A stretch of 64,000 bases of DNA from CAWVSB01 sp036960375 (lineage in GTDB: Bacteria > Pseudomonadota > Gammaproteobacteria > Pseudomonadales > CAWVSB01). The translations under genes and the position numbers were made by a program. The notes under the pieces are model-generated. The model saw nothing but the letters and a program-made list of their open reading frames with translations. It had not been told where the DNA came from and made no database searches. Shown piece after piece: positions 17,459 through 25,248 of the stretch (positions within the stretch are counted from its first letter, which is position 1; every line of letters starts with the position of its first letter). The stretch covers positions 682,001-746,000 of the forward strand of contig JBALVY010000002.1 in NCBI GenBank assembly GCA_036960375.1, in the 5' to 3' direction.

Positions 17459-18271
17459 ATGTCAAAGCGATTTGAAGGTAAGGTAGCCATCGTTACCGGC
17501 GCGAGCCTCGGTATAGGTCGCGCGGTTGCCACACAGCTGGCAGCTGAAGGTGCACGTGTTGTTGGCTGCGCCAGACGCAAGCCCAAACTGGATGAACTCG
17601 AAGCAAGCATCACTGCCACCGGTGGAAAGTTTACTGGCCTGGCGCTCGATGTGAATGACGCGGAAGGCGTCGCCAAAATGGTCAACGACGTATTTGCTGA
17701 ACATGGACGACTGGATGTATTGGTAAACAATGCGCCGTCTGTCAAAGGTGGCATGGTAGTCGATACATCACTCGAAGATTTCCAAGGTAACTTTAAAGCC
17801 TCGGTAGACAGTGTGTTTATGGCCTGCCGTGAAGCGATCAAAATCATGATGAAGCAACGATCTGGCTCGATTGTCACTGTGTCATCGGTGAGCAGCCTTA
17901 AAGCCGGTATGGCTGCTGGCGGATATTCTGCCTCTAAAGCAGCAATAAACCACTTCACTGCCTGTGCTGCAATGGAAGCCGCACCGTACAATGTGCGCTT
18001 GAATATTGTTGCCCCAGGCTCTACACAAACGGCAGGGCTGGAAGCCGCGACACGCAAAAACCAGAATGTGCTGGATGCCATAGCAGATACCATTCCTATG
18101 CAGCGTCATGGCACAGCCGAAGAAATGTCCGAAGCTATCTGCTTTCTTGCCTCAGACCAAGCATCATTTATCACCGGCGTGATATTGCCAGTTGATGGTG
18201 GTAAAACACCGCAGATGCACATACCGACTTTTGATATCACCGCACTCGATAACGCCAAAGCCGCGAAGTAA
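17459..18271 (+). CDS. Short-chain dehydrogenase/reductase (SDR)
   Basis: 270-residue SDR with GASLGIG cofactor motif, NNAP, SSVSSL and YSASK active site, and DGGK near the end. A 20-residue C-terminal tail (QMHIPTFDITALDNAKAAK) extends past the usual fold. In the second Rossmann strand GCARRK has Arg in place of the acidic residue, suggesting NADP(H). ATG 17459 has GGGAG 5 bases upstream. It follows the Ltp2-like gene on the same strand, so a role on the ketone product or a related alcohol is reasonable. Its stop codon overlaps the first base of a long palindrome. Confidence 0.88.
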   Translation: MSKRFEGKVAIVTGASLGIGRAVATQLAAEGARVVGCARRKPKLDELEASITATGGKFTGLALDVNDAEGVAKMVNDVFAEHGRLDVLVNNAPSVKGGMVVDTSLEDFQGNFKASVDSVFMACREAIKIMMKQRSGSIVTVSSVSSLKAGMAAGGYSASKAAINHFTACAAMEAAPYNVRLNIVAPGSTQTAGLEAATRKNQNVLDAIADTIPMQRHGTAEEMSEAICFLASDQASFITGVILPVDGGKTPQMHIPTFDITALDNAKAAK

Positions 18272-18337
18272 TACAATGGGGGACGGAGCACTATATGGCC
18301 GCGAAGCGGCCATATAGTGCTCCGTCCCCCATTGTAT
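18271..18337. repeat. Perfect 32-bp palindromic hairpin (REP-like element A)
   Basis: Two perfectly complementary 32-base arms (18271-18302 and 18306-18337) with a GAA loop. The arms begin ATACAATGGGGGACGGAGCA. The same head occurs in element B 480 bases away. Repeated intergenic palindromes of this size with a GGGGACGG head look like REP elements mobilised by a Y1/RAYT transposase; no such transposase is in this window. It overlaps the last base of the SDR stop codon. Confidence 0.85.
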
Positions 18338-18348
18338 AAATCATTGTT

Positions 18349-18801
18349 TTACGGGTTTCTTTTTTGTGTCAAAAAGCTCACCTCAAGGGTAAATACTTTT
18401 TCGCCGTTTTGATTAAATACTTCACTGGTATTAGTGACAACGCCCAGCGCCGGTCTGGATGACGATTCTCTGACGCTTTGTATGGTGAACTTGGATTTTA
18501 GTACGTCGCCCGGTCGTACCGGTTGATGCCACTGCAAATGATTAAATCCCAGCGCGCTGACTGCCTTGATGTTTTTTTCTTTATCAATTTCCTTATGGCC
18601 CAGGCTGGTCCATATCGAAAATATATGCGCGGAGGAGGCCACTAAGCCGCCAAATATAGATTCTTTGGCGGCGACCGGGTCTATGTGAAAAGGCTGAGGG
18701 TCCCAGCGCTCACCGACTTCAATAATTTCTTCCTCAGTGACAAGATATTCGTCATCAAAGATGGTTTCCTGTCCAACTTCCAGATCTTCCAAATAGCGCA
18801 T
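18349..18801 (-). CDS. MaoC-like acyl-CoA hydratase
   Basis: 150-residue hot-dog protein of the MaoC family, (R)-specific enoyl-CoA hydratase type. The ERWDPQPFHIDPVAAKES segment carries the Asp and His of the hydratase-2 motif. I place the start at MRYLEDL (18801), with AGGA 7 bases upstream; the frame extends 12 codons further but those come from the neighbouring palindromic element. The gene is transcribed opposite to the steroid-like operon and is bracketed by elements A and B. Probable role: hydration of an enoyl-CoA; specific substrate unknown. Confidence 0.85.
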   Translation of the reverse strand: MRYLEDLEVGQETIFDDEYLVTEEEIIEVGERWDPQPFHIDPVAAKESIFGGLVASSAHIFSIWTSLGHKEIDKEKNIKAVSALGFNHLQWHQPVRPGDVLKSKFTIQSVRESSSRPALGVVTNTSEVFNQNGEKVFTLEVSFLTQKRNP

Positions 18802-18816
18802 AAGTGATTCCTGTTT

Positions 18817-18935
18817 ATACAATGGGGGACGGAGCAAAGCTGAAAAACAATGAGGGACGGAGCACTAATTACACATGTTTCCGTGTAAATAGCGCTCCGT
18901 CCCTTATTGTTTTTATGCTCCGTCCCCCATTGTTT
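18817..18935. repeat. Nested palindromic element (REP-like element B)
   Basis: A hairpin within a hairpin. The outer arms (18819-18836 and 18916-18933) are perfect 18-base complements, ACAATGGGGGACGGAGCA and its reverse. Inside, 18846-18913 is a second imperfect palindrome whose left arm reads AAACAATGAGGGACGGAGCA, with a centre near ACAC/GTGT. Both share the GGGACGGAGC head of element A. This looks like one copy inserted into, or duplicated within, another. Confidence 0.8.
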
Positions 18936-18938
18936 TGT

Positions 18939-20333
18939 CTAGAAGCCTGCTACGCCTGTTGGCCAGGCGGGGCTATTGCCTTCGGTTTGTCCGTGTTGGT
19001 CTACATAGGCGATGGCTTCTTCCATCATTGCCAGTCCATTACGTAATGTATCTTCATTCATATTGAGTGCGGGATACATACGAATAGTCACTTCGCGATC
19101 ACTGATTGCCCACACGCCATTGTGTAACATACGGCTGCGCACGGCACGCGCGAACCACCAGTCATCCTGTTCTGTGTCTGGGCTCTTAAAGCTGACGCCT
19201 AGCAGAAGGCCGTTACCTCTGACTTCACCGACAATGTCAAAACGCTCCCAGCCTTTCATTATCTCGGCGGCTATCTCTCCCAGTTTGGCGGCATGTTCTA
19301 TGACATTGTCTCTTTGGTAAATCTCCAGTGTTTTAATGCCTGCCGCGCAACCCGCGGGTGTGCCGGCAAAGGTTGAGCCGGAGGAAAACTTCAGGTTATT
19401 ACCCAGGATTTCGTCTTTAGCTGCGATACCCGCGCAGGGCTCGATACCACCGGACAGGTTTTTCCCTACTACCAGAATATCGGGGATAACATCGTAGTGT
19501 TCTACTGCCCACATCTTGCCTGTGCGACCAAGGCCGGTGAGTACTTCATCGGCTATCATCAGCCAGTCATTTTTATCGCATAACTCGCGTATGCCCTGGA
19601 GGAATCGAACGGGTGGAATCCAGTTACCGCCTTCGGCGAGGCCGGGCTCAATGATGATTGCGGCAATATTGTCGCGCGGCACCACGCACTCGGGAATATG
19701 GTTGTCGAGATACCAAAGACAGTACTCCACATATTGATCTGATGACATGCCGGCCGGTCGTTGGTCGCTATAGGGATAGGGTGCATGGATAACCCCGCCA
19801 CTCCAGGCTTCGAGATAGCGTCGTCTTTCAGCGTCATAGCCGCCAATCAGTTTTGTGCCCAATCCTTCGCCGTGGAAGGCTGAGCCAAAAGCGATGATAT
19901 AACGTCTTTCTGTGTAGGTGAGAGCCAGATGAATCGCGGCTTCTGCAGCCTCGGTGCCCGAGACTTCGTAGTTAAATCTTGGCAAAGCCTGACCTGGCAT
20001 AATTTTGGCTAGTTGTTCTGCCAGCTCATAGCGTAAAGGGTGGTCATAGTGAAAACCGTAGCGTTTTTGTGCCTGGTGCACCGCCTCGATGATTTCCGGG
20101 TGCGCATTACCAATGGGGTTGGTTGCCCAGCCGTTTTGAAAATCAATATAGCGCTTACCGTCAAGATCCCAGATATAGTCGCCTTCGGCGCGATCAACAA
20201 TAATTTGGTTTGCGTTACGAAAGCCGCGCCGCGAAGCCTTTTGCTGCTCTTCTTCAAAACGTAAGCCGTTACGGAATAGCGGAATACCTTTTTCCAGTTG
20301 CGCTTTGGTTTTTGGCCCTAGTTCAAAACTCAT
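18939..20333 (-). CDS. Class III PLP-dependent aminotransferase
   Basis: 464-residue class III aminotransferase (glutamate-1-semialdehyde aminomutase-like branch). The pattern ADEVLTGLGRTGKMWA, then IPDILVVGKNLSGG, gives the PLP-binding aspartate and the Schiff-base lysine. The N-terminal FQNGWATNPIGNAHPE and SGTEAAEAAIHLA fit the cofactor phosphate site. Substrate cannot be read from the sequence; branched or cyclic amines and omega-amino acids are usual in this branch. It reads toward the MaoC gene, from which element B separates it, and away from the MATE exporter. GAGG lies 7 bases before ATG. Confidence 0.88.
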   Translation of the reverse strand: MSFELGPKTKAQLEKGIPLFRNGLRFEEEQQKASRRGFRNANQIIVDRAEGDYIWDLDGKRYIDFQNGWATNPIGNAHPEIIEAVHQAQKRYGFHYDHPLRYELAEQLAKIMPGQALPRFNYEVSGTEAAEAAIHLALTYTERRYIIAFGSAFHGEGLGTKLIGGYDAERRRYLEAWSGGVIHAPYPYSDQRPAGMSSDQYVEYCLWYLDNHIPECVVPRDNIAAIIIEPGLAEGGNWIPPVRFLQGIRELCDKNDWLMIADEVLTGLGRTGKMWAVEHYDVIPDILVVGKNLSGGIEPCAGIAAKDEILGNNLKFSSGSTFAGTPAGCAAGIKTLEIYQRDNVIEHAAKLGEIAAEIMKGWERFDIVGEVRGNGLLLGVSFKSPDTEQDDWWFARAVRSRMLHNGVWAISDREVTIRMYPALNMNEDTLRNGLAMMEEAIAYVDQHGQTEGNSPAWPTGVAGF

Positions 20334-20474
20334 GTCCTGTCCTCTATTATTCTAAGTTTGACACTGCTTAGTTTAGGCGCAAAACAGCGCTTTGTCCCGT
20401 TACCCTATAGGGTAAGTTTAACTGTACAGGGGTTATGCTAATATTGGCGCCCGGAAAATGGTTTTGAGCCTAAT

Positions 20475-21812
20475 ATGACTACCAGTACCGACCCCCTGAC
20501 AGCCCCTATAACGTCGATATTTCTGCGCTATACGATTCCGGGTACCCTGGGTCTGCTGGCTGTTTCTTCGGCCGGGGTGATTGACGGCGCTTTTGTAGGT
20601 AACTATGTCGGTTCAGACGCACTGGCGGCAGTAAACTTCTCAATGCCAGTGATCTCGCTGGTCATTGGTATTGCCTATATGCTGGCCATTGGCGGCTCGG
20701 TGATTGCAGGAAAACAGCTGGGAGAGGGTGATGCCAAGGGAGCAAACCAAACCTTCAATGCGTTGTTGTTTGGTTCCTTGTTTGCTGGTGTGACAGTCTC
20801 TGGTCTTGGCTTGTTGGCGCTTAATCCGTTGGTTTTCTCACTTGGCGTTAGCGGTGATACCACAGAGCTTGTGAGCATCTACCTGGAGCTTTTTCTGTAC
20901 TTTGTTCCGGTTATTATTGTTGCCGTCGTATTGGGGTATTTTGTTCGCATTGACGATCAACCATTGCTTGCATCCGGCGCATTAATAATCGGAGCTGTAG
21001 CAAACGTCATATTTGATTGGATCTTTATTGTCGAGCTCGAATTTGGTTTGGCTGGGGCCGCCTGGGGTACGGGTTTAGCAGAGTTGGTCACATTGTTGGT
21101 AGTGTGTGTTCACTTCTTCAGAAAAGAGTGTAAGTTAACTATTGCCTGGGTGGGCGCAAATTGGAGCGTCTTGCCCAGGGCATGTATCAACGGTTCATCT
21201 GACTTTATTAACGATCTGTCTGCCGGCATCACAGTGCTTATTTTTAACTGGGCCATTATGACCCGGTTGGGTGTCGACGGCGTGGCCGCATTCGCCATTA
21301 TTAACTACATTCTCTATATGGGTATTATGGTGTGTTACGGCATAAGTGACTCTGTGCAGCCGCTTATCAGTAAGAACTTTGGTGCAGGTCATTTCGGACG
21401 AATGCGAGCACTGATGAGAACGTCCATGGGTACCGTATTTGGTATGGGCTTGGCGATTATTGCGCTGCTGTGGTTTGCTCCAACTCAAATTATCAAAATA
21501 TTCCTGGATACCGATAATGCCGGCACCGCGGCTCTAGCGATGGATTTCATTGTGTTTGTCTGGCCAGCATTTTTGTTTATTGGAGTTAATCTTAGTTGGT
21601 CGGCGTATTTAACAGCCATTCATAAACCCATTCCATCGGCCATTATAGCCACTCTCCGAAGTTTGGCATTCCCCGCATTGTTGTTACTAACGCTGCCACG
21701 ATTGTTCGGGGATCCTGGTATTTATATGGCGATACCGGTCAGTGAGTTTCTGTGTTTTATCGTCGCATTCTATTTCTGGATGAAATATCGACCGAGTCAA
21801 TTGGTGCCATAA
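20475..21812 (+). CDS. MATE-family multidrug/organic cation exporter
   Basis: 445 residues with about 12 membrane segments in two similar halves, an inner-membrane antiporter driven by sodium or protons. The MATE pattern is seen in TIPGTLGLLAVSSAGVIDGAFVG, with GSDALAAVNFSMP after it, and in the second half GVDGVAAFAIINYILY. It is divergently placed from the aminotransferase, about 140 bases apart. Substrate unknown. Confidence 0.92.
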   Translation: MTTSTDPLTAPITSIFLRYTIPGTLGLLAVSSAGVIDGAFVGNYVGSDALAAVNFSMPVISLVIGIAYMLAIGGSVIAGKQLGEGDAKGANQTFNALLFGSLFAGVTVSGLGLLALNPLVFSLGVSGDTTELVSIYLELFLYFVPVIIVAVVLGYFVRIDDQPLLASGALIIGAVANVIFDWIFIVELEFGLAGAAWGTGLAELVTLLVVCVHFFRKECKLTIAWVGANWSVLPRACINGSSDFINDLSAGITVLIFNWAIMTRLGVDGVAAFAIINYILYMGIMVCYGISDSVQPLISKNFGAGHFGRMRALMRTSMGTVFGMGLAIIALLWFAPTQIIKIFLDTDNAGTAALAMDFIVFVWPAFLFIGVNLSWSAYLTAIHKPIPSAIIATLRSLAFPALLLLTLPRLFGDPGIYMAIPVSEFLCFIVAFYFWMKYRPSQLVP

Positions 21813-21877
21813 AATACAGCATTAAGTGACTTAAAACGCTATATGTCGAATCATTATGGCACGGCATATCCGTCTCT

Positions 21878-22261
21878 CTAATCCGGCCCGCAAGGATACG
21901 CATTTTGCAGTGCAGACATAACCAGAAAAATATCATTTAGCTGCAGCATAGAACTGTTGTCAGACAAGTAATCTTTAACAATACGTACCAACTCCCTGTT
22001 AGCTACGCCTTGCTCGGGAAAACATACCTCCATGCTCTTGGGTAGATCGTCCTTGAAGGTGGTTAAAAAGGCACTCGCCGTAGAGAGCACACCTACACAG
22101 TAGCCGGCCCCAATTTCGCCAATGAGTTCTTTTGTTTGATAATAGTCCGATGCTTTTTTACAGGCATCTAATAAATCATAGCCATTAGGTCGCGGCTCAG
22201 CCGAAAATACAGAGGAAGAGAGAAATAGCAGAGCGATGAGCCAAAAATGCGGTTTCTTCAT
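21878..22261 (-). CDS. Rap1a/Tai-like periplasmic protein
   Basis: 127 residues with a signal peptide (cleavage near SSVFSA). The remaining domain has the spacing and residues of the Rap1a/Tai family: an early Cys in LDACKKA, YCVGVLS, a Cys in EVCFPEQGVANRELVRIVKDYL, and a final AYPC. Rap1a is an immunity protein for a type VI secretion peptidoglycan amidase effector in Serratia, but many members are orphans of unknown role. No cognate effector is nearby. It follows a 59-residue membrane protein gene by 6 bases on the same strand. Confidence 0.72.
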   Translation of the reverse strand: MKKPHFWLIALLFLSSSVFSAEPRPNGYDLLDACKKASDYYQTKELIGEIGAGYCVGVLSTASAFLTTFKDDLPKSMEVCFPEQGVANRELVRIVKDYLSDNSSMLQLNDIFLVMSALQNAYPCGPD

Positions 22262-22267
22262 GACAGC

Positions 22268-22447
22268 TTAACTTTCCGCTTGGTTTGGTCGTGGCTTGGC
22301 AAAAAACACAAATGGAATGGCAAGCGGTCCAAAGGCGATGGCCACAAATATCCAGAAGGGAATACTAGCACCCCGTTTGCTGGCAACCAGGTAACAGATA
22401 ATGCTGGATACCAGTGCGAGGATCAAATAGGCATATGCAACGTTCAC
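22268..22447 (-). CDS. Small two-helix membrane protein
   Basis: 59-residue protein from GTG 22447, with AGGA 7 bases upstream, ending at a TAA 6 bases before the Rap1a-like gene. The sequence MNVAYAYLILALVSSIICYL is a first membrane helix; a short basic loop (ASKRGAS) follows, then a second helix through FWIFVAIAFGPLAIPF, and a tail KPRPNQAES. The basic loop would face the cytoplasm and place both ends outside it. No family recognised. Position and spacing indicate co-transcription with the Rap1a-like gene. Confidence 0.7.
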   Translation of the reverse strand: MNVAYAYLILALVSSIICYLVASKRGASIPFWIFVAIAFGPLAIPFVFFAKPRPNQAES

Positions 22448-22457
22448 GTTAATGTCC

Positions 22458-23516
22458 TTATTTATTGTTTTTTAAACTGCGAAGTAGATCTTTCACCAGA
22501 AACAGCGGGTGGCCATTCATAGAGGTATTGCACAGTATGGTGATTATAACAGCGCGACCGTAAAAGTCCGGATAGTAAGCAGACCAACTGTTAAACCCCG
22601 GACCGTCACCGCCATGCCCATAAGAGCCACCAAAGTCACATTGCGGATCTATCATCAAGCCCAGACCGTAACTGGGTTTAATAAAGTGCGGCCCCGCGTA
22701 TTGGTTGATAGGTATAGCATCCGTCATTAATGCCAACGATTCCTTGCTGACTAGATTGCTGGTAAACAAGGCTTGATAGAATCGAGTAACGTCCATTGCA
22801 GTGGAAGCAATCAAGCCTGTCTTACACCACCAAGGGTTATAGTCACCCGTGATGTCCTCAAGCAGCTGTTCCGTATTGGTATCTCTGGAATAGCCCCTGG
22901 TGAGCTTACTCTTATCGATGTCTTGCGCCACAAAGGTATGCCGTAAGCCAATTTGATCAATGATATATCGATCAATACATTGGCCATATGACTCACCCGT
23001 GACTTTTTCAATAAGCAGTAATAGCAACATATACCCCGTATTGGAGTAATGCCATTTTTCACCAGCAGGGAAGTCCATCTCTCCCTGTAGCGTGAGATCA
23101 ATAAGCTTCTCGAAAGACCAAGGCTGAGAAGGAGAGCTCAGCACCGCCTGAGCATAGCCCGCCAATTCCGTATAATTTGGAACGCCACTGGTATGGTTCA
23201 GTAAATGCCTGATGCTGATGTTGTCAGCTAAAGCGGTTTCAGGAAAGTGCTCACAGATAGCATCATCAAGTGATATTAGCCCCTCTTCAATCAGCCGCAT
23301 TACGACAACAGCAGTAAAGGTTTTGGTGATGCTATAAATATAGAAACACTCACCACTGGCCAGCTTTTCCTCAGAATTTGGCTCAGCATAACCGCTGGCT
23401 GAATCCCAGTAGCCATGGCGTGCATCATATATAGCAACGTTAGCGCCAAGACAGGGCGCGAAGTTTTGCCAGTATTGTAATGTGGCTTCTAATTCAAGAG
23501 AGAGTGGGTGAGTCAC
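22458..23516 (-). CDS. Serine beta-lactamase-family (class C-like) hydrolase
   Basis: 352-residue protein of the penicillin-binding/beta-lactamase fold. SITK (Ser62-Lys65) is the nucleophile motif, YSN near residue 157 is the second motif, and GHGGDGPG near the end takes the place of the KTG/HxG triad. No signal peptide is evident, so it is probably a cytoplasmic esterase or peptidase and not a resistance enzyme. GTG start; the ribosome-binding site is weak. The start of the small membrane protein lies 11 bases beyond its stop. Confidence 0.85.
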   Translation of the reverse strand: MTHPLSLELEATLQYWQNFAPCLGANVAIYDARHGYWDSASGYAEPNSEEKLASGECFYIYSITKTFTAVVVMRLIEEGLISLDDAICEHFPETALADNISIRHLLNHTSGVPNYTELAGYAQAVLSSPSQPWSFEKLIDLTLQGEMDFPAGEKWHYSNTGYMLLLLLIEKVTGESYGQCIDRYIIDQIGLRHTFVAQDIDKSKLTRGYSRDTNTEQLLEDITGDYNPWWCKTGLIASTAMDVTRFYQALFTSNLVSKESLALMTDAIPINQYAGPHFIKPSYGLGLMIDPQCDFGGSYGHGGDGPGFNSWSAYYPDFYGRAVIITILCNTSMNGHPLFLVKDLLRSLKNNK

Positions 23517-23744
23517 CGAGAACCTGTTTTCCGAAATGCCAGACGAATAGATTAGGTGAATTTCAGCGCAAGGTCACTTCTTATCTCGGTTGGATTGTGA
23601 CGAGCTATATGTGGGTCACATAACAGAGGTCGGCTGCCAGCGTCCTGCCTCCTGAGCGCGTTCAAATCAGGCTATATATGAAAGTATTCCAATCAAAATA
23701 ATTATGGGGGTAACCGTCAAGATATCAGTTGAGCTAAGTTGCCA

Positions 23745-23911
23745 GGTTTGTGGACGTCCTGTCCTCGGGGAACAATCAGATCGCGCTTAAGCCAGCCTGC
23801 TTTGGAGGGGATTTCAGCTAAAGTATGTCTGAGCGCTTGCGCGAGTTCTTTAGCTGCCGGAAAAGTAGGAAGGCTTGCGATCGTTCCCCGAGGACAGGAC
23901 GTCCACAAACC
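23745..23911. repeat. Inverted-repeat element (MITE/REPIN-like)
   Basis: A 167-base element. Its ends, 23745-23773 and 23883-23911, are perfect 29-base inverted repeats beginning GGTTTGTGGACGTCCTGTCC. An inner hairpin has arms CAGCTAAAG (23815-23823) and CTTTAGCTG (23848-23856), with a GCGCTTGCGC palindrome in its loop. It encodes nothing credible and is unlike elements A and B in sequence. The rest of the 23517-23948 gap shows no gene. Confidence 0.8.
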
Positions 23912-23948
23912 GGAGCCCCAACCACATACCAGGTATCTAATAAAACGA

Positions 23949-25121
23949 CTACCTATGCCGAGGCATCCCCAACCCATGAGTAGCTACAAGCCCCCGCAGA
24001 ACTTCAACCACACCACCACCAAAGGTATTAATCAAAGCACGACGATATTCATGCTCCAAGTCGCCATTGAGAACTACACCCGGGCTACCAGGGCGAATCA
24101 AAGCGTTGGGTCCGATGATGTCCATCAGCAAACGGCAAATTTCCAATAAGATTTCAGTAGAGTAAACCTTGATGGCAGAAGGGAAAACCGGATTCATTTC
24201 CTGGTTGTCCAATTCCCAACCCATGCGCGCATTCATTACCCTCATTGCTTCCAAGTGAGAGTAAACCTCAGCGAGATTGCGCTGCACATTAGGATCATCA
24301 ATCACACGCAGACCATTAGAGCCCTTGGTCTCACGCGCCCATTCAAGAGTATGCTTGAACAATTTCCAACCATGAATTCCCCAGGCCGCAAGACCCACAC
24401 GCTCATGGTTTAGCTGCGAAGTGATCAAGCGCCAGCCTCCGTTTTCCTTACCGATGATCATATCCGCAGGAACACGGACATCAGTGTAGTACGAGACATT
24501 GGTGCGTACACTGCCCACGGTTTCAATCGGGCCATAAGAAAAGCCAGGGTCTTTAGTGTCTACTACCAGAATGGAAATGCCTTTATGCTTGGGCACCTCC
24601 GTGTCCGTACGTGCAGCCAGAAAAACATAGTCAGCCGCTTCTGCAGCACTAGTGAATAGCTTATTACCATTAACAATATATTCGTCATCGTGTTTGACAG
24701 CAGTTGTTCTTAAAGACGCCAGGTCGGTACCAGCGGCTGATTCGGTATAGCCAATACAGAAATGTGTTTCGCCAGCAGCAATACCGGGCAAAAAACGTTT
24801 TTTCTGTTCTTCGGTGCCGTGAGCAATAATGGCAGGGCCGACCGTATTGAGCGTCACAAACGGAGTAGGCGCGCCGGCTAATAAGGCTTCTTCAAAGCGG
24901 ATCAGTTGCTCGGATGAGGTGAGACCACGGCCACCGTACTCTTTGGGCCAGCCTACGGCCAACATGCCATCTTTACCCTGCTGACGAATGAGCTGTTTAT
25001 ACAGATCGCCACCCTCGGCTTCACGCAGGTCCTCACGATACTCAGGTTTAATCAGGTCGCTGAAGTACTCGCGCATCTCTTTACGAAGGGCTTTTTGGCT
25101 GTCGGTGTAATCTACAAACAT
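23949..25121 (-). CDS. Acyl-CoA dehydrogenase, ChsE2 (FadE29)-like
   Basis: 390-residue acyl-CoA dehydrogenase from ATG 25121 (AGGA 9 bases upstream). Residue patterns match mycobacterial FadE29/ChsE2 closely: VGWPKEYGG, IGYTESAAGTDLASLRTTAV, HKGISILVVDTKDPGFS, GKENGGWRLITSQLNHER, and a FGGGVVEVLRGL ending. ChsE2 forms an alpha2beta2 enzyme with ChsE1, desaturating a steroid side-chain propionyl-CoA. A ChsE1-like partner is coded across the divergent promoter at 25966. FAD-dependent; electrons would go to ETF. Other large polycyclic acyl-CoA substrates are possible. Confidence 0.82.
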   Translation of the reverse strand: MFVDYTDSQKALRKEMREYFSDLIKPEYREDLREAEGGDLYKQLIRQQGKDGMLAVGWPKEYGGRGLTSSEQLIRFEEALLAGAPTPFVTLNTVGPAIIAHGTEEQKKRFLPGIAAGETHFCIGYTESAAGTDLASLRTTAVKHDDEYIVNGNKLFTSAAEAADYVFLAARTDTEVPKHKGISILVVDTKDPGFSYGPIETVGSVRTNVSYYTDVRVPADMIIGKENGGWRLITSQLNHERVGLAAWGIHGWKLFKHTLEWARETKGSNGLRVIDDPNVQRNLAEVYSHLEAMRVMNARMGWELDNQEMNPVFPSAIKVYSTEILLEICRLLMDIIGPNALIRPGSPGVVLNGDLEHEYRRALINTFGGGVVEVLRGLVATHGLGMPRHR

Positions 25122-25174
25122 GTATTGCAATCCTGTTGGCTAAGGGCTCAACTAAAAATAATATCACTATAATA

Positions 25175-25196
25175 TTGATTTTGAATTCAAATTCAA
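25175..25196. promoter_or_regulatory. Likely TetR operator palindrome
   Basis: A 22-base palindrome, TTGATTTTGAA joined to TTCAAATTCAA, with 10 of 11 pairs complementary (mismatch at 25179/25192). It lies in the 127-base divergent gap between the ChsE2-like dehydrogenase and the TetR gene, 53 bases before the TetR start. Position, size and symmetry fit the operator of the adjacent TetR protein. Confidence 0.6.
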
Positions 25197-25248
25197 CTAT
25201 TTTTGTCTCCTGTAATGAAAACAACACCTTTTTAGCACTGGAATAGCG

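Noticed and set aside
18271..18935. Possible CRISPR array from repeated GGGGACGG units
   Set aside because: The repeats are paired palindromes with no regular spacing or unique spacers, and no cas gene is near.
18804..19046. Open frame containing MLRPPLF
   Set aside because: It arises from the palindromic element head read in one frame and runs antisense into the aminotransferase; the same MLRPPL string appears in other frames of elements A and B for the same reason.
23739..24149. 136-codon open frame over the inverted-repeat element
   Set aside because: It spans the repeat ends and runs antisense to the ChsE2-like gene; the repeat makes both ends of the translation look alike. No ribosome-binding site.
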